Below, in pieces: positions 39,714 through 52,365 of a DNA stretch of 64,000 nt. Source of the stretch: Dipetalonema caudispina (lineage: Eukaryota; Nematoda; Chromadorea; Rhabditida; Onchocercidae); NCBI GenBank assembly GCA_013365325.1, contig JABVXV010000003.1, positions 682,001 through 746,000 on the forward strand, read 5' to 3'. Position 1 is the stretch's first letter; each line of letters begins with the position of its first letter. The notes below the pieces were generated by a model that saw only the letters and a list, made by a program, of their open reading frames with translations, searched no databases and was not told the DNA's origin. A program made the position numbers and the translations under genes.

Positions 39714-42182
39714 TAAAGGGGGATAATTTCTCAAAAAAACAAAAAGAAAAAATACACACACATACAACAACATCTGCTTCGTACGACGAATCAGTTATTT
39801 TTGAAGGCTAAAGAGAAAACCAAATGCTCTATGCAGATTTCACATTTCATCTACTCTCATATCTTGCACTATGGATCGTTGATGAATAAATGCATTTATA
39901 CTATGAATTACTTTTAAATTCATACTTGAAGTTCTTTTTGAATTAAGCATTGAAAAACTAATCTCTTCGAATCAGCATAAATTAATATTCCATCTGTTAC
40001 ATAGTGCATTTCATACCTTGCATAAAAGAGAAATTTGCAAGTGAAAACCAGCTGAGAAGAACGATTTTTAGAAAAATATTCATTTCTGGTGGCTTAATCG
40101 ATATTTGAGTAATTTATTTTTAGCTCGATGCCGATTTCTGATATACGATGATCACTTTAAAGATGATAAAATTATCATCTAAAACTATTTACACGACAAC
40201 TGTTAGTTCTAGTTTGTAGCAATAACTGATTTTTATTTGGGTAAGTTTCAAATTGGGATTTTTATTTTGGAAATCCCCCCAAAAAAATAAATTAACTAGG
40301 CTTAGCTTGGCAATGATTGTTATTAGCCTTCAAAAGAATATTCGACTTATCATTACTACTACTTCCAGACTTTATCATGCCATGGTTTGCTTTTCATATA
40401 CCAATATCTTAGGTATGACAATGAACAACAAATTTATTCAACATGGGTTACCTACCTCATTGATGTCTCCTTGATGCCATTTCACTAAAACTCATAAAAA
40501 GTGATCCGGTTGATTAGACCACAAACATCCTACATGGCCACACGCATTCATGAACATTATTGAAGTCACATTTAAATCGGCGTCAAATGAGCCATAAGAA
40601 ACGTTAGGTACACAACAATGGAACGTGTTTCACATTTTAGAATAAAATAGGGAAAAAATGGTGTTCCGATCATTTGAATGTATTTCAGCCCTCCCAAACA
40701 GCTTCCATTTCAAGGGAATGAGCAATGAATGTTTGGAAAAGTGCCGAAAATTTGAATTATTCAAAAGCGTTCATTTGTTGCATGTTGCATTACCTCATTA
40801 AAATTATGGAATGTTCAACTATTTTAATTCAACTTAACAACAAAATACATCAGAAAATGTTACCTTCAGCTATATTAGCAGAAGGAAAAGCATTATCTTC
40901 ACTTTAACCTCAAGAGTTCGATCGGAACAATTACATGGAACGTTGTGTTTTGTTTCATTTTGCTCACCATTGTTAGGTTTTTTCTTTTGAATTCTTTCAA
41001 ACACAGATTTCTACAAAATTTACACTAAACAATGCTGCTGTAGAAATTTCCCTATTCCATTTGATGATCAGTCCCAGATTATCTATCTTAATCGAACTTC
41101 TACTGGGAATAATCAGCAATTAATTCGATTGGAGTAAATATAAAACTAGTTGGATTTAAAACTAGTTGCTAGTACTACCGTATGGATGGCCTATGAATTC
41201 AGCGTACATCTCAACTTTCAATACGATAAAATCAAGATTGTATATCTAAACTTTGAAGTAATTCATCAGTTCAAACAACCGGTGCATAAACACACACACG
41301 TACACGTAAATACGCTGATAGGTCAATTTGAACACGCAGATATGGACGCGTAAAACACGGAAATTCAGCATTTAAAGAAGAGTTGGAAAATTGCAAATTT
41401 CCAGAGATTCAATATGGTGGAAAATCAGGTAATAGGGGATTTGGAAGAAAAACGATTTCACTTACGACATTGTAGAAGATAAAATATGAATGAGGTCTAA
41501 GGATGATATATTGAATTCTGATCACGTTGCCAGGTCGTTCATATAAATACGAGAGAAGAGTGGCACTTTATTACTACATCAGAAAATATTGATGGAGCGG
41601 AGATTTTGTTATCAATTGTAGTAGAACCAATGGAGCATTGATGCAACGAAGATATACATCACGACTAATTTGAATGGCACACGCAAGTCAGATGAAAGTT
41701 AAATTAGTCAGTTAAACAACCGATAAGTTCTTCTTAATTACCAAAAAAAAAAAAATGCGAGGTATAGACCTAAATGAACCGTTCATCGAATAAATTTAAT
41801 ATCATAAAAACCAAAATTATATTTCGAAGTTATCAATTTATCACAGGGTAATAATTATATTTGTTGCGCAAATGTCGCGGTTAAATATAATAGAGAAATG
41901 TATACTTCCATTCCACTTTACTCAATGCATCAGATGAACAGAAGAACAAAAATAAATGAAAAATCAATGGAAATTTGCAAATATCAATCAGTCAATTTCT
42001 GATGAGTTCAGGAATGGAGTAGTATGAGTGTACTGAAAACTATTGAAATGCTGCAGGGAAGACAATGACGTTGATGATGACGACGAAAGTGAGGTGCTTG
42101 GTCGCACCGTTACACTTATCAATCAGCCTGTTCTTTATCAGTAAGCCAAATCTTTCTCATGCACACCTATCATGCTTATTAT

Positions 42183-42232
42183 GTATGTGTGTATGTGTGT
42201 GTATGTGTGTGTGTGTGTGTGTGTGTATGGGT
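42183..42232. repeat. GT microsatellite
   Basis: An imperfect GT run with two TAT interruptions near its start and a GGG near its end. Confidence 0.9.
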
Positions 42233-43489
42233 GTGTATAGAAGATCAGCTTCCGCATTTCACTCTCCAAAATCACCGCCTTTTAAGATTACTTTTTATAC
42301 GTATCGGATATTTATATCCTTCTGCAACTACCGACAACAAATGTAAAGTTTAACAAGATAAATTGCATTTTGAAAATTATTAACTGAAGTGATCCTCCTT
42401 CCTCCAATTTTAGTTTTCTTTTGTTATCATTTTTATTCAAATACAGAACTTACCAATGTTTACTTCGATGCTATGCGCAGAAATGATCCTTTTCGATCCT
42501 TTTGAACTTCCTTCTCTTAACTTTGTCAGGCTCGTTCGTCCTGCTATTCATTGATCTATCAAGTCACTGAATTAACTGTAATTGTGGCCAGTAACTCTAG
42601 TCCACTTTCCTCCCTGACCTCACTTATATGCTTGTATTATTTTTATCAGCGTTGCTACCGGTTCTCAAACTTGCTTACTTGTCAGTTCAGTCTGCGATCG
42701 GTTATTTTTTGTAGTCTTGACGACAGAACTATAGCCTATCTTCATGTACACCTGTAATAATCATCAATTTTGCTCCAAAGTTTTTGAATTCATTTGATAT
42801 CGATCTATCCCTAAACTTGTCATAACAAATACAAAATTATCAACGAACTTAAACGGTTCTCAATAATACCTATTGAATTCGGTTTCGAGGAAACATTTAC
42901 TTAACTGCAATTACTCAACGATATCATTCAAGCAACAGAAAGCTAGCAAATATTAAATTGTATCAGTAAATAATCTTACCTCCAGATACTAATATTCTAG
43001 TAAAATGCAAAAATTTGTTGCTTAGAGAAAAAGGTACTACTGGTACGATACTACACCTCATTAAATGATGCGAATATTTTATAAAATATTAGCTTTCCAT
43101 TGGTATATTACCTACTACAAATACCTACACCTGTCGTCATTTACGAGCTTGACGTGTTTATTCACCAGATTAATGCATTAAAATACCACACTATTCAAGC
43201 AAACTAGAAACTAATTAAGTATTACTAGTTCAAGCAAATTAATTATGAAAGGAAGACAGATGAGTAATGCAAAGAACTTACTTAACTTCTGACCAAATAT
43301 AGATGATGATGGGTTGTGAGAGAGCCGCAGAGAAAGTTAAATATCTCAAACAGATCGTGAAGTAATTCACCGATGTCAAAGGGAAGGTATAGCTAAATGC
43401 TGCAATCAGGCCTATTCCATCGAATTTGAACCAATCCCATAAAATGAGCATATCTAATCATCCAGTAAATGAGTGCTTTAAAGCGCTTT

Positions 43490-43970
43490 GGAATAACACC
43501 GTAATAGAAGAAGACTACCCTAGGCCCAATAGCCCATTGTCTCTCCATCCTCTATCCTACTCAACTATTCCACACTCCACAAAGTGATGGGTAACATCCG
43601 GGTATCTATGGGACGTAATGGATGCAATCTCACCTCGGGACCAAAAATAGATCCTAGAGAAGATGCGGAACGGCTATGGATCAATGCCTTGAGAACGACC
43701 AAATCGCACATATTTCAGGAAACCCTCAGCATTGCCTTCTCCGCCTTTCTACATGGCCCATCCAATCAATCTGATTGCAAAAAATGCACCAAAAAACTCC
43801 TTTGCTGGCACAATGCCCGACCATCCCCACCGATGCAAGCACAATTTATGGCTATGTGAATCGCATGGGCCACATATTTCGGTAAGTGTAAAGGGACCGA
43901 TATCAACCAACATTAAAGGGACTGAAAACAAAAGTGCAAGTTATCAAAAAGTCTCGGGAGTAAAGTAACA
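43490..43970. other. compositionally distinct segment, possible gene remnant
   Basis: Visibly richer in G and C than its flanks, with overlapping open frames on both strands: plus 43584-43859 (91 codons), plus 43732-43968 (78) and minus 43749-43931 (60). The minus frame contains RWGWSGIVPAKEFFGAFF, which looks membrane-like, but I recognise no family and no frame spans the whole segment. Possibilities are an old insertion from a retroelement or endosymbiont, or an undetected exon. Confidence 0.25.
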
Positions 43971-44610
43971 GCGGGATTTGAGGTGATTCAACATACCACG
44001 ACTTACTATTTCTCTTCTTGAACTATAAACATCAAATAATAGCCCAACAATCAAACTTCGAAATTCGTAATCTAAATTTTGATCCTGTCATCGTGAATGT
44101 TTCTTGGTGCATGATTTTGTCGCTAAGAAAGTCTTAGTGGATGCAAGTTATTGCAGAAGTTTTTCCCACAAATCAAATTATTAGCTTAGTTTGCTTATCA
44201 CTTATCATTGCTCTACAAGGAATTCACGAATAACTGGTTCCATAATTATCTCTGGTCATTTAAACAAAAAACTTTAGAATGGTCAGTGAAAGGACAAGGG
44301 TTTGCTAGTTATTCATTACTTGTAGATTTTGCATATGCATGCAATTATGTGGCATCAATCACCAATCTTTTAAGTGTATTGAATTTGTCTGTATTACAGG
44401 AAATTCACAATGAAAGTTTGCTAAAATTGATTGTTATCTCTTAGAGAAAAACATAGGTTTGAAGTTAATTAGCACTTAGAAAAGTTAATTGGGAAATAAA
44501 AATGTTTTCAAATAAAAATCGAATTTCTGTCCTTCCATTCCAGAACTTCGAGGAAAAAAAAAAGTATTTTAAAATTCTTTTTCTACGTGTACATCATTTT
44601 ATTGCCTGCC

Positions 44611-44636
44611 AAAAAAAAAAAAAAAAAAAAAAAAAA
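44611..44636. repeat. poly-A run of 26
   Basis: An uninterrupted A-run, similar in length to that at 32188-32213. Confidence 0.9.
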
Positions 44637-44907
44637 TGTTATTTTTTGTTGAAAAACGAATGTCGGAAACATGAAAATAAGTAGTTTTAGGGTGGTAGAC
44701 GACGATATGATGGGAGCGCATTTCGAAAACATTCCGTTGCCGAAGGGCTCAAAAGGAGGTGGAAAAGGCACGGGTGATCTATACCGGGAATAATTTGTAA
44801 AATTCTTTTTTATATGCCTGGGAAACTATCGATGGTTCCTCTCTAAGCTAAAAAAAATAAATTATAAAATAAAATGATTGGGCACAGATAGATACATTTA
44901 CAAAACG

Positions 44908-44924
44908 TACACACACACACACAC

Positions 44925-44972
<48 letters not shown>

Positions 44973-45002
44973 ATACACATACACACACATATATACACAT
45001 AC
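44908..45002. repeat. CA microsatellite, long
   Basis: About 95 bases of CA dinucleotides, with one GC interruption near 44929 and TACA variants at the end. Confidence 0.95.
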
Positions 45003-46355
45003 ATGACATAAAATTGGTCCTAAAGTAAAAAATTTATCGCCAATTAATGAGTCCTATCAACCTTTCATGAAAAAACGATAGAAAAAGTGAGAATTTCATC
45101 GTTTTTTTCTTTTCACAATAATTACTTCGTCTTCTAATTTAAGAACAGACTTTGAGCAAATATTTTGACCTCTTCATACTATCGATCACATAGGAAACAA
45201 AACAAGCGATACGATTATAGGATAAGGCCTTTATTAATTCAAGTAATCAAATTCATAAAGCTATTAAGTAATGATCCCAGGGATTTTTGATACAGCATAC
45301 GTTAAAGGTTATTGATTAGAATATGTAATGCTCATCTGAAATTGACCTTTTATTCTGAGAACAGTTTATTTATGGAATGAACTGAAAGGTTCATACAGAT
45401 TTCTCCTTTTTTTTACTTTACAGACCATCGCCCATTAAAAATTCTCGCATCACTCAAAAAATAAAGGCAATGAAAATTTGCCCCATTCCAACCAAAATTT
45501 ATTCAAACAGCTATGGATTGGCAATTACAGTTTTACAGTGTTTTGAAAGGAGTAAATTCAAATTAAAGAAGGAAAAACACATCGAAACACAAATTCAGTC
45601 AAAAGATCTTTCAAATAAATTTTTTTGCATACTAAAATTTAACCAAAGAATATCATCTAAAAGAAGGAAAAATGAATTACCATACTATAGATTAGTACCT
45701 TAACCTCTTTTTCCAAATTATATTATCACTAATAGATGTTTAGTTGTAACTCTTTAATAGTTAACTTTCCAATCAATGATATCATTTGTTCTATTTGCAG
45801 TGATGAATAATCAATCAGGTTGCAGGTGAGCTGCATGATATCGGCTGCTGTACAAATATTCATCTGCTTCTACAAAATTCATCCCTACCCTTATTGTACC
45901 CGTCGTTTTCATAGATGCTGTACATCTGTCAAGACAGTATCCACAAATATGACTTTGCAATCCTGAGATTATCTATACTCTACTGGTGAGAATAAAAAGC
46001 GGAGAAATCAATGATCGATATGGGTTTTTGAGCGATTCAATTGATTCAACGAAGAAAATCTTATCAATCAAAGAAAACAATCAAATGGAATAAATGAATG
46101 GATCAAGTGATAAAAGTTAAGAATACAACAGTTGCTAACAGGAGGAGAGGATTGTTTGGAAGCCTATAACAGCATTGGGAAAATTCTTCATCGTCAAAAT
46201 GTCCTTCTGTCTTACAACATACATACACATATATCGAGCTAGCTCACTTACTAGCTTAGACTAAGCTATAGCACCAACCACAATGCCAACATCCCACAGC
46301 CACAACAACAGCATTAAAAAATTCAATCTCAAATTTTCCTATTAAAACAGGCTGT

Positions 46356-46385
46356 AACCACTAATTATTATAATTATTAGTGGTT
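46356..46385. repeat. 30-bp near-perfect palindrome
   Basis: The segment equals its own reverse complement except at one symmetric pair of positions (11 and 20). The outer 10 bp pair perfectly. Confidence 0.85.
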
Positions 46386-46907
46386 GTAATTAATACAATT
46401 AACAATTGGTGAATGATATTAATAAAAATACCAATAAATGATACCATTGTTGGAAAGTACTTGAAAAGAAGAAACTTACACGTATCATTGCACTAAACAA
46501 TTTGTTCTTAATTTGATGTATCAATTAGACGCATTGTAATCATCCAATTTACATCACAGAGAATGAATATCTTCACAAAATATTCCCCAGCTATATTGGC
46601 CTGAAAATTGATCTGTACTTCGATTTGGCTCATCTTGCATGATTTTTTTATAGACAATTGAAAATTAATTTCCAAAGAGCTGAAACTTGACCTGCTGCAA
46701 GAATTTTCAGTAATAAAAGTTGGTGTATTTTAGCTGTTCTGAAATACGCTGAACAAGAGAATGGAAGATCGTTCCGATGAGGATAGAAGCTAAGATGGCG
46801 TTACATAAGTAAGGACTTTCTGCGCATTAATTAAATGTGTTACAGGGAAATCAGCGCAAATTCTACTGCAAAGAAGAAAAGAGTTTGTACCACAGCATAG
46901 CTAATGT

Positions 46908-47022
46908 GCGTTACAATGTACCATCCTAAGTGCGTGAGAATTTTGAACAAGCCTGTCATTATCAATCAGCGTTACAATAGTTCCGTATCGCATTGAAAGT
47001 GCGTGAGAGCTTCAGACAAGTC
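46908..47022. repeat. degenerate 61-bp-period tandem repeat, two copies
   Basis: Copy 1 starts at 46908 and copy 2 at 46969. Both begin GCGTTACAAT and both carry GTGCGTGAGA followed by ACAAG at similar spacing. The sequence between these anchors has diverged. Confidence 0.65.
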
Positions 47023-50000
47023 ACGTAATGCGATTTCCTTTCTCATCCAGAAGATAACGCGAAAATTCTCTGTATGATACTTACCGTAAGTGAAAATTAC
47101 CTGTTATCCGAATCTGAATGATAAATCATTAAGAATCACTGTGATTATTTACTATCAATAAACGAAAGGTTATTAATTCGTTTGTGTTAGAAAGCGGAAG
47201 GAATGTACGTTAAGACTTGTTGCGGAAAATTTTAACATGAAGGAAGAGAATCACTGCAAATTCTCAAGCCTCTTCGAAAGCGGGAAAATCATTAATCCAC
47301 GTTTTGACTTGCCCACAGGTGGAATTTTAATCAAATTTTTGGTCTTCTTAGGTGAGATCAGTTCAGATCAACAAAAAATCAGATCATTGCAAAATTCTCC
47401 AACATTCGAGACCGATATTGCAAAAGCCTCCCTATTAAGCTCAAACTTCTACAATTCCGTTCCTTAATTTGGATAAAATGAAATGAAACTGCCGAAACCG
47501 GCAAAGATAAAAATACCGAAAAATGTGATAGGGAACTTGGAATATTTTGGAATATTGTTCCGTTACGCGTTGTTTTTCTACTTTTTTGCTTCACAAATTA
47601 ATTATCTCAGTTTGATGAGTCCAGAATTTCTCAAATATAATGGAATTGTAATTTGGAAAGCAAACACTGTCAGCTAATTTTTTGGGTCGCATTGGAAATA
47701 ACAGCAAACAAAACAGACTTCTGCGAAATATCGAGCCAGTGGGACGTAGACCTTTGAATCAATACTTGTTTTGCATATTTCTGAGTTGATAATTGGTCTT
47801 GCTCCGGATGAGTTAAGCTTTCAGAAAATCTTTAACATTGAACTGACCTCTATCAAAGTAAGTTTTTAACACTTATAACAACGGTTAGGCTTGAATTCAC
47901 ATACATTACTTACATCCTAAGTACGATTTATGACTCTATCATCAATTATCTATGCAATTAGAATGTTTAGATTAGATAAATAATTATAAATTTCTTTTCA
48001 GTCGATAAGTATTATTACTGCTTTGGTTAAACGTATAGATACATGTAAATAACCAAACCGCTTGCTGTCTTCTTTAAATTTTATAAAATTTGAAATTTTG
48101 ATAGTGTGAGATTGCAACGTTCCCAAGTGCTCATAGTTCCCCAACACTGATATTTGGGAAAAAAAGGTAAAGACCATGAGGAAGCATAAAAAGAGCAGGT
48201 GGCTGATGACCTTGAAAACTAGCTCTTCCACAGCTGTCACAACATCATTTAGTTTGGTATATTTTTAAAATCATTAGCATCTTTCAAGTCTCTATTATAT
48301 CTAATACATGAAGAATTTCCCTGACGATTCCCAATTCCAAATATGCTGCAAATTTGAGGCAAACATCTTATCAACGGGACCTGTTACATTTTCGAGATTG
48401 CAATCCCACATATTTCAAATTATAAAATGCAAAATGGAAAAAATATTTGTAGCTGAGTGCGACATATCTATATATTACGTCTGACAGATATTCTTCAATA
48501 CTTTTTATAATTGTCATGTCTTTAGAAGTCATCATCAGTGTGTCCGGAAGATATCGGTGACATCTAATACAGTTAAATCCATGCTTGTGGCCATAATTCC
48601 TAAAGCAAGCTACGGAATAGCAAGAAAATTCCCAAAACAGTTTTCATTCATAAGTTGTAAGATCTGTGGAAGAAAACATAAATTTAGGGAAAATATTTAA
48701 ACATACCCACACCACTGAGTCTTCATAAGATATCGAAGTGAATTGCGCCTATCTTTCAGATTTTCTAAATGTGAAACATTGAGTTATAATTAATTTACAG
48801 GAAAAGTCAACTCACTAAATTGAATTGATCTGTAGCCAATGGGAAACGTTTCAATAAGGCTAAGGGAACCAATGAAATAGTGGAAAAATAGAATTTCTGA
48901 CTGTTTTATGCCAAAAATGTTATGTAATTATTTCTTGCAATAATGGCTCTATCCCAGCGACAATTAATTTGGACGTCAACTAATTATGCTTCAAGTTTTG
49001 CCATTCTCAGTAAAGTTATTACCTTCTTAAATTATGCACATTTCCTGATCTTTCATCTCTTACCAAAGTAATTTTTTTTAGAATTCGAAAAAAACTTTTT
49101 CTTTTTTTTTCAAAACTTTCAATTTGATTTGCTCACATTTGATGTTGTTCGTTGTAAAGTGCATGATTACTTTAATAATGTAAGTAATAATGTACTTTGA
49201 AATAAGGCTTGATTGCCGTGGGTTGTGACTATCTGATCTCACAGTATGACCTTTGCCGTTTCCATCTTCATCAACGAAAGAGCCTGAAACCGGAATATAG
49301 TGAGCATGTGAATAATATTTTCAAACACCGATTTAATACCCTATCAAACGATTTTAAGAACTTATAGAAAAGAATGAAATTGAAACTGTTTTCTTTTCCA
49401 GTTTTATTATGTCATATAATTTTCTTCTAACAACCATTTTATTTCACAAAGGTATATTAATATTAGTGATTTCACGATATCTCATAATTTAATAAGTAGT
49501 AAACTATCATTAACAAGTCGAATTTAAGGCATTATTTAGTTGTCAAAAGGCATATAATCACATGAAATTAGTCCAACTGGCCTAGATGTCATACAGACTT
49601 ATATATGATCCACTATCAATATTATTTTAGAAAGTGCCCCACCATACGTAGGGACTTCTTCGATTTAATGTCTTGCGCGACTAATAACCGTAGAATTAAA
49701 CAATGCTTCAACTTCGAAGCTGTTAATTTATAATACTACTAGGGTACACAAAACTGGCCTGGAAAAGCCTAATTTATAAGTTCGTATGAGAGTAGTCAAA
49801 AGTTTAGAAAATAGAAGCTAATAGTGGTATCAATCATTGCATATGTTCCAGTTTGTAAAATTTACATCATTTGATACTACAGAGTTGTCATAAGTTATCA
49901 TATAGGACAATAGTTGATGTAATAAGTGGTTGTAAGAAGCCAATCAACTTCTGACAGAGATTTCGACCATTAAGAAAATGATCAAATTCCATGTTTTTGC

Positions 50001-50996
50001 TTTCAAAAAGAACAACGAATTGTTGTTATACGATATTCTTTCCTAATAAATTAGTTGGACATCTTATGTCAACATCTTTAAAACTAATTCCTCACTCGAG
50101 ACATCATTGTGTAATGAATACACAACTGCTGCATTACAGAACGATTACAACTAGAACAGTTTGATATTAACAATAATTCAAAATTGATAATTATATCAAT
50201 GACAATTACGAACTATCAACTACTTTCATTTCACTACCCAAATTTTGGACTCAGCAATTTAAATTATTCATCTGACCCCATGACATTTAGAATACAGCAA
50301 CACTCTTACTGATACAGCAGCTCTCATTGGTAATTTAATGAGAATTGGAAAAGTTCAGCAAGAAGGCAAAAGGTAACTTAAATTACCTCTGGAGAATCGA
50401 TTCCGTGACAGTATCACCAGGTTACATAAAATGTTACTTAATGAAAGCAATATATTATTGGAAATATTTCAATCTTAACAATAAACTGATATACTAATAA
50501 TCCAGAAGTGTAGGAGAATGGAACAAACAAACTGACAGAAGTGTTAAGCAATCCCGGGATAGCAATTTCGTGTTGACGGGTAATACTTAATCTGAGGATC
50601 GAGAGAATTCAATTGCAATCACTTGTTTCTTTTGTAATCTTGATTTTCTCATTCTTACGAATTCAATACAGAAAAGTGGAAAATTCGCTAGTAGTTAATT
50701 GTGGCGGTAACAAGGGATAAGCCTAGTACCGCGAAGTACAATAACCGAGGTCTACGTCGGGGATTGCTTTCTCGATTACATCTTCACAATATCATAACTG
50801 CTTTAAGTTCACAGTTTTACGAAAATTGTCCGTTCAAACATACCAAAGACAATTATTTTACTGCAAATAGACATTTCTTTCATACTGTCCGAAGGAGAAC
50901 AAAAGCTTTTAGGGAAGATACGAAATTTGTTTACCAGTAAAAGATAGATAGGTCAGGGAGGTCATTCAGAAGATAGAAAGAGATGAAAACAAAGAA

Positions 50997-51419
50997 ATGG
51001 AGTACGGTGCTGCCTTTCGATTACTCCATCTTATGACTATGAGCTGTAAAATGACTCTATGCGCAAAATTATTGTTTACAATTTTATGGAGATCACAAAT
51101 TAGAGGGCATCGATTTTCCGTTAATTTTCTGAGGGAATCTTTCGCTATCGTTATTTGCAAATGTGCGGTAGATGGAATAAATTATTTAAGTTTAGCATTT
51201 TTTTTCCCAAATTTTAAGCATTACGACACTTTCACTTCAATTTTCTATATGGAAGAAATGTCCAAAAGTGAGAAATATTTTCGTTGTATATCTCTTCTCA
51301 AGAAGCCAGATCATGTTGTTTGTTGCTTGTCGAGTTACTTGGAAGGATCGTACCATGTAAACTGTTTTTTCAAAATGGAAGATATATTGAAGATTGACAT
51401 TTTTGGCTCTCAATTTTAA
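50997..51419 (+). other. orphan open reading frame of 140 codons, doubtful
   Basis: An ATG-started frame uninterrupted for 140 codons, longer than expected for one frame in DNA this AT-rich but not impossible across a 64-kb window. It is Cys-, Phe- and Met-rich with no recognised domain, signal peptide or coiled coil. A 79-codon frame (50701-50940, from a GTG) lies just upstream on the same strand. The two could be parts of one unrecognised or decayed gene. Confidence 0.2.
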
Positions 51420-52313
51420 TCTCATTTAGGTAATTCCATGATTGTTTTACAAGTATCATCATCTAATTGTTTGCTCAATACTATCTGAAATCTGTCAAAC
51501 TGCGATGTGGTAATTAAATTTTTTAGTAAGTAAGAGGGTATATCAATACAAATTCCATTTCTTTACACGAAACAAATGCGTTCATAAGCTGCGCTATCTA
51601 ACAATTTGTATTTTGAAAATTGAAATAATCCAAATGAAAGTATTTCAGTCAGGTGAATCCTTTGTGCCATCAACCAATGAATCGCATCAATTTATTCATA
51701 TGCAACATCACCACATCACTTAAAAGATATGGGCTTAAGGAGAGATGACAAAGGTGCAAGCTGGCACCTACCGTATACACCATGGATACTCCTACAAGCA
51801 CACACAGACACGAACACACTATCTGTAAAGATGCAAATGGAAATAATATTTGCTGATGATGGCTTCTGAAGATTCATAAAATTCTAAATGAAAGATTAGG
51901 AAGAAATGAAAGAGAGAAGAAATCATCAGTTGTATAGAACATGAAGTATTAATTTTATTCATACATGAACTGATCTGATTGATAAAATTTATTGATGAAA
52001 TGTTACAAATGTACTGATTGATACAGGGAGAGATTCAGAGAGTTAATATAAAAGTACCGATTCAGAATATGAGGTATCTTGTGCATCACTTCATCCCGCT
52101 AGTCACTTTTTCTTCATCTCTTAAGAAGCCATCTCGAAATTATTCCATACTTTTACCACTAGGCCAATTGTAAAATTGATGTGAAGCCAATGCGAAATGA
52201 CAAGTTGATCAAATTGAATCAGAAAATTTTCTGCGCTTGGAAGTATTCCTTGATAAAATTTGATATTATGCAAGATTGGACACACATGTTAACATCAATT
52301 TTAGAATGCTCGT

Positions 52314-52365
52314 TTTTAATCTTATAATTTTCAAAATTTTAATTTTAATCTTATAATTTTCAAAA
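52314..52365. repeat. 23-bp direct repeat, 29-bp period
   Basis: Identical 23-bp copies at 52314-52336 and 52343-52365 separated by 6 bases. Confidence 0.85.

Larger units (their letters stand above)
30869..43489. other. gene-free region, part 2
   Basis: Only simple repeats and chance frames. The 145-codon minus-strand frame at 35715-36152 reflects A-rich plus-strand composition. Simple repeats inside are listed separately. A purine tract lies at about 36215-36294 and a poly-T at 37061-37080. No RNA gene was recognised. Confidence 0.5.
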
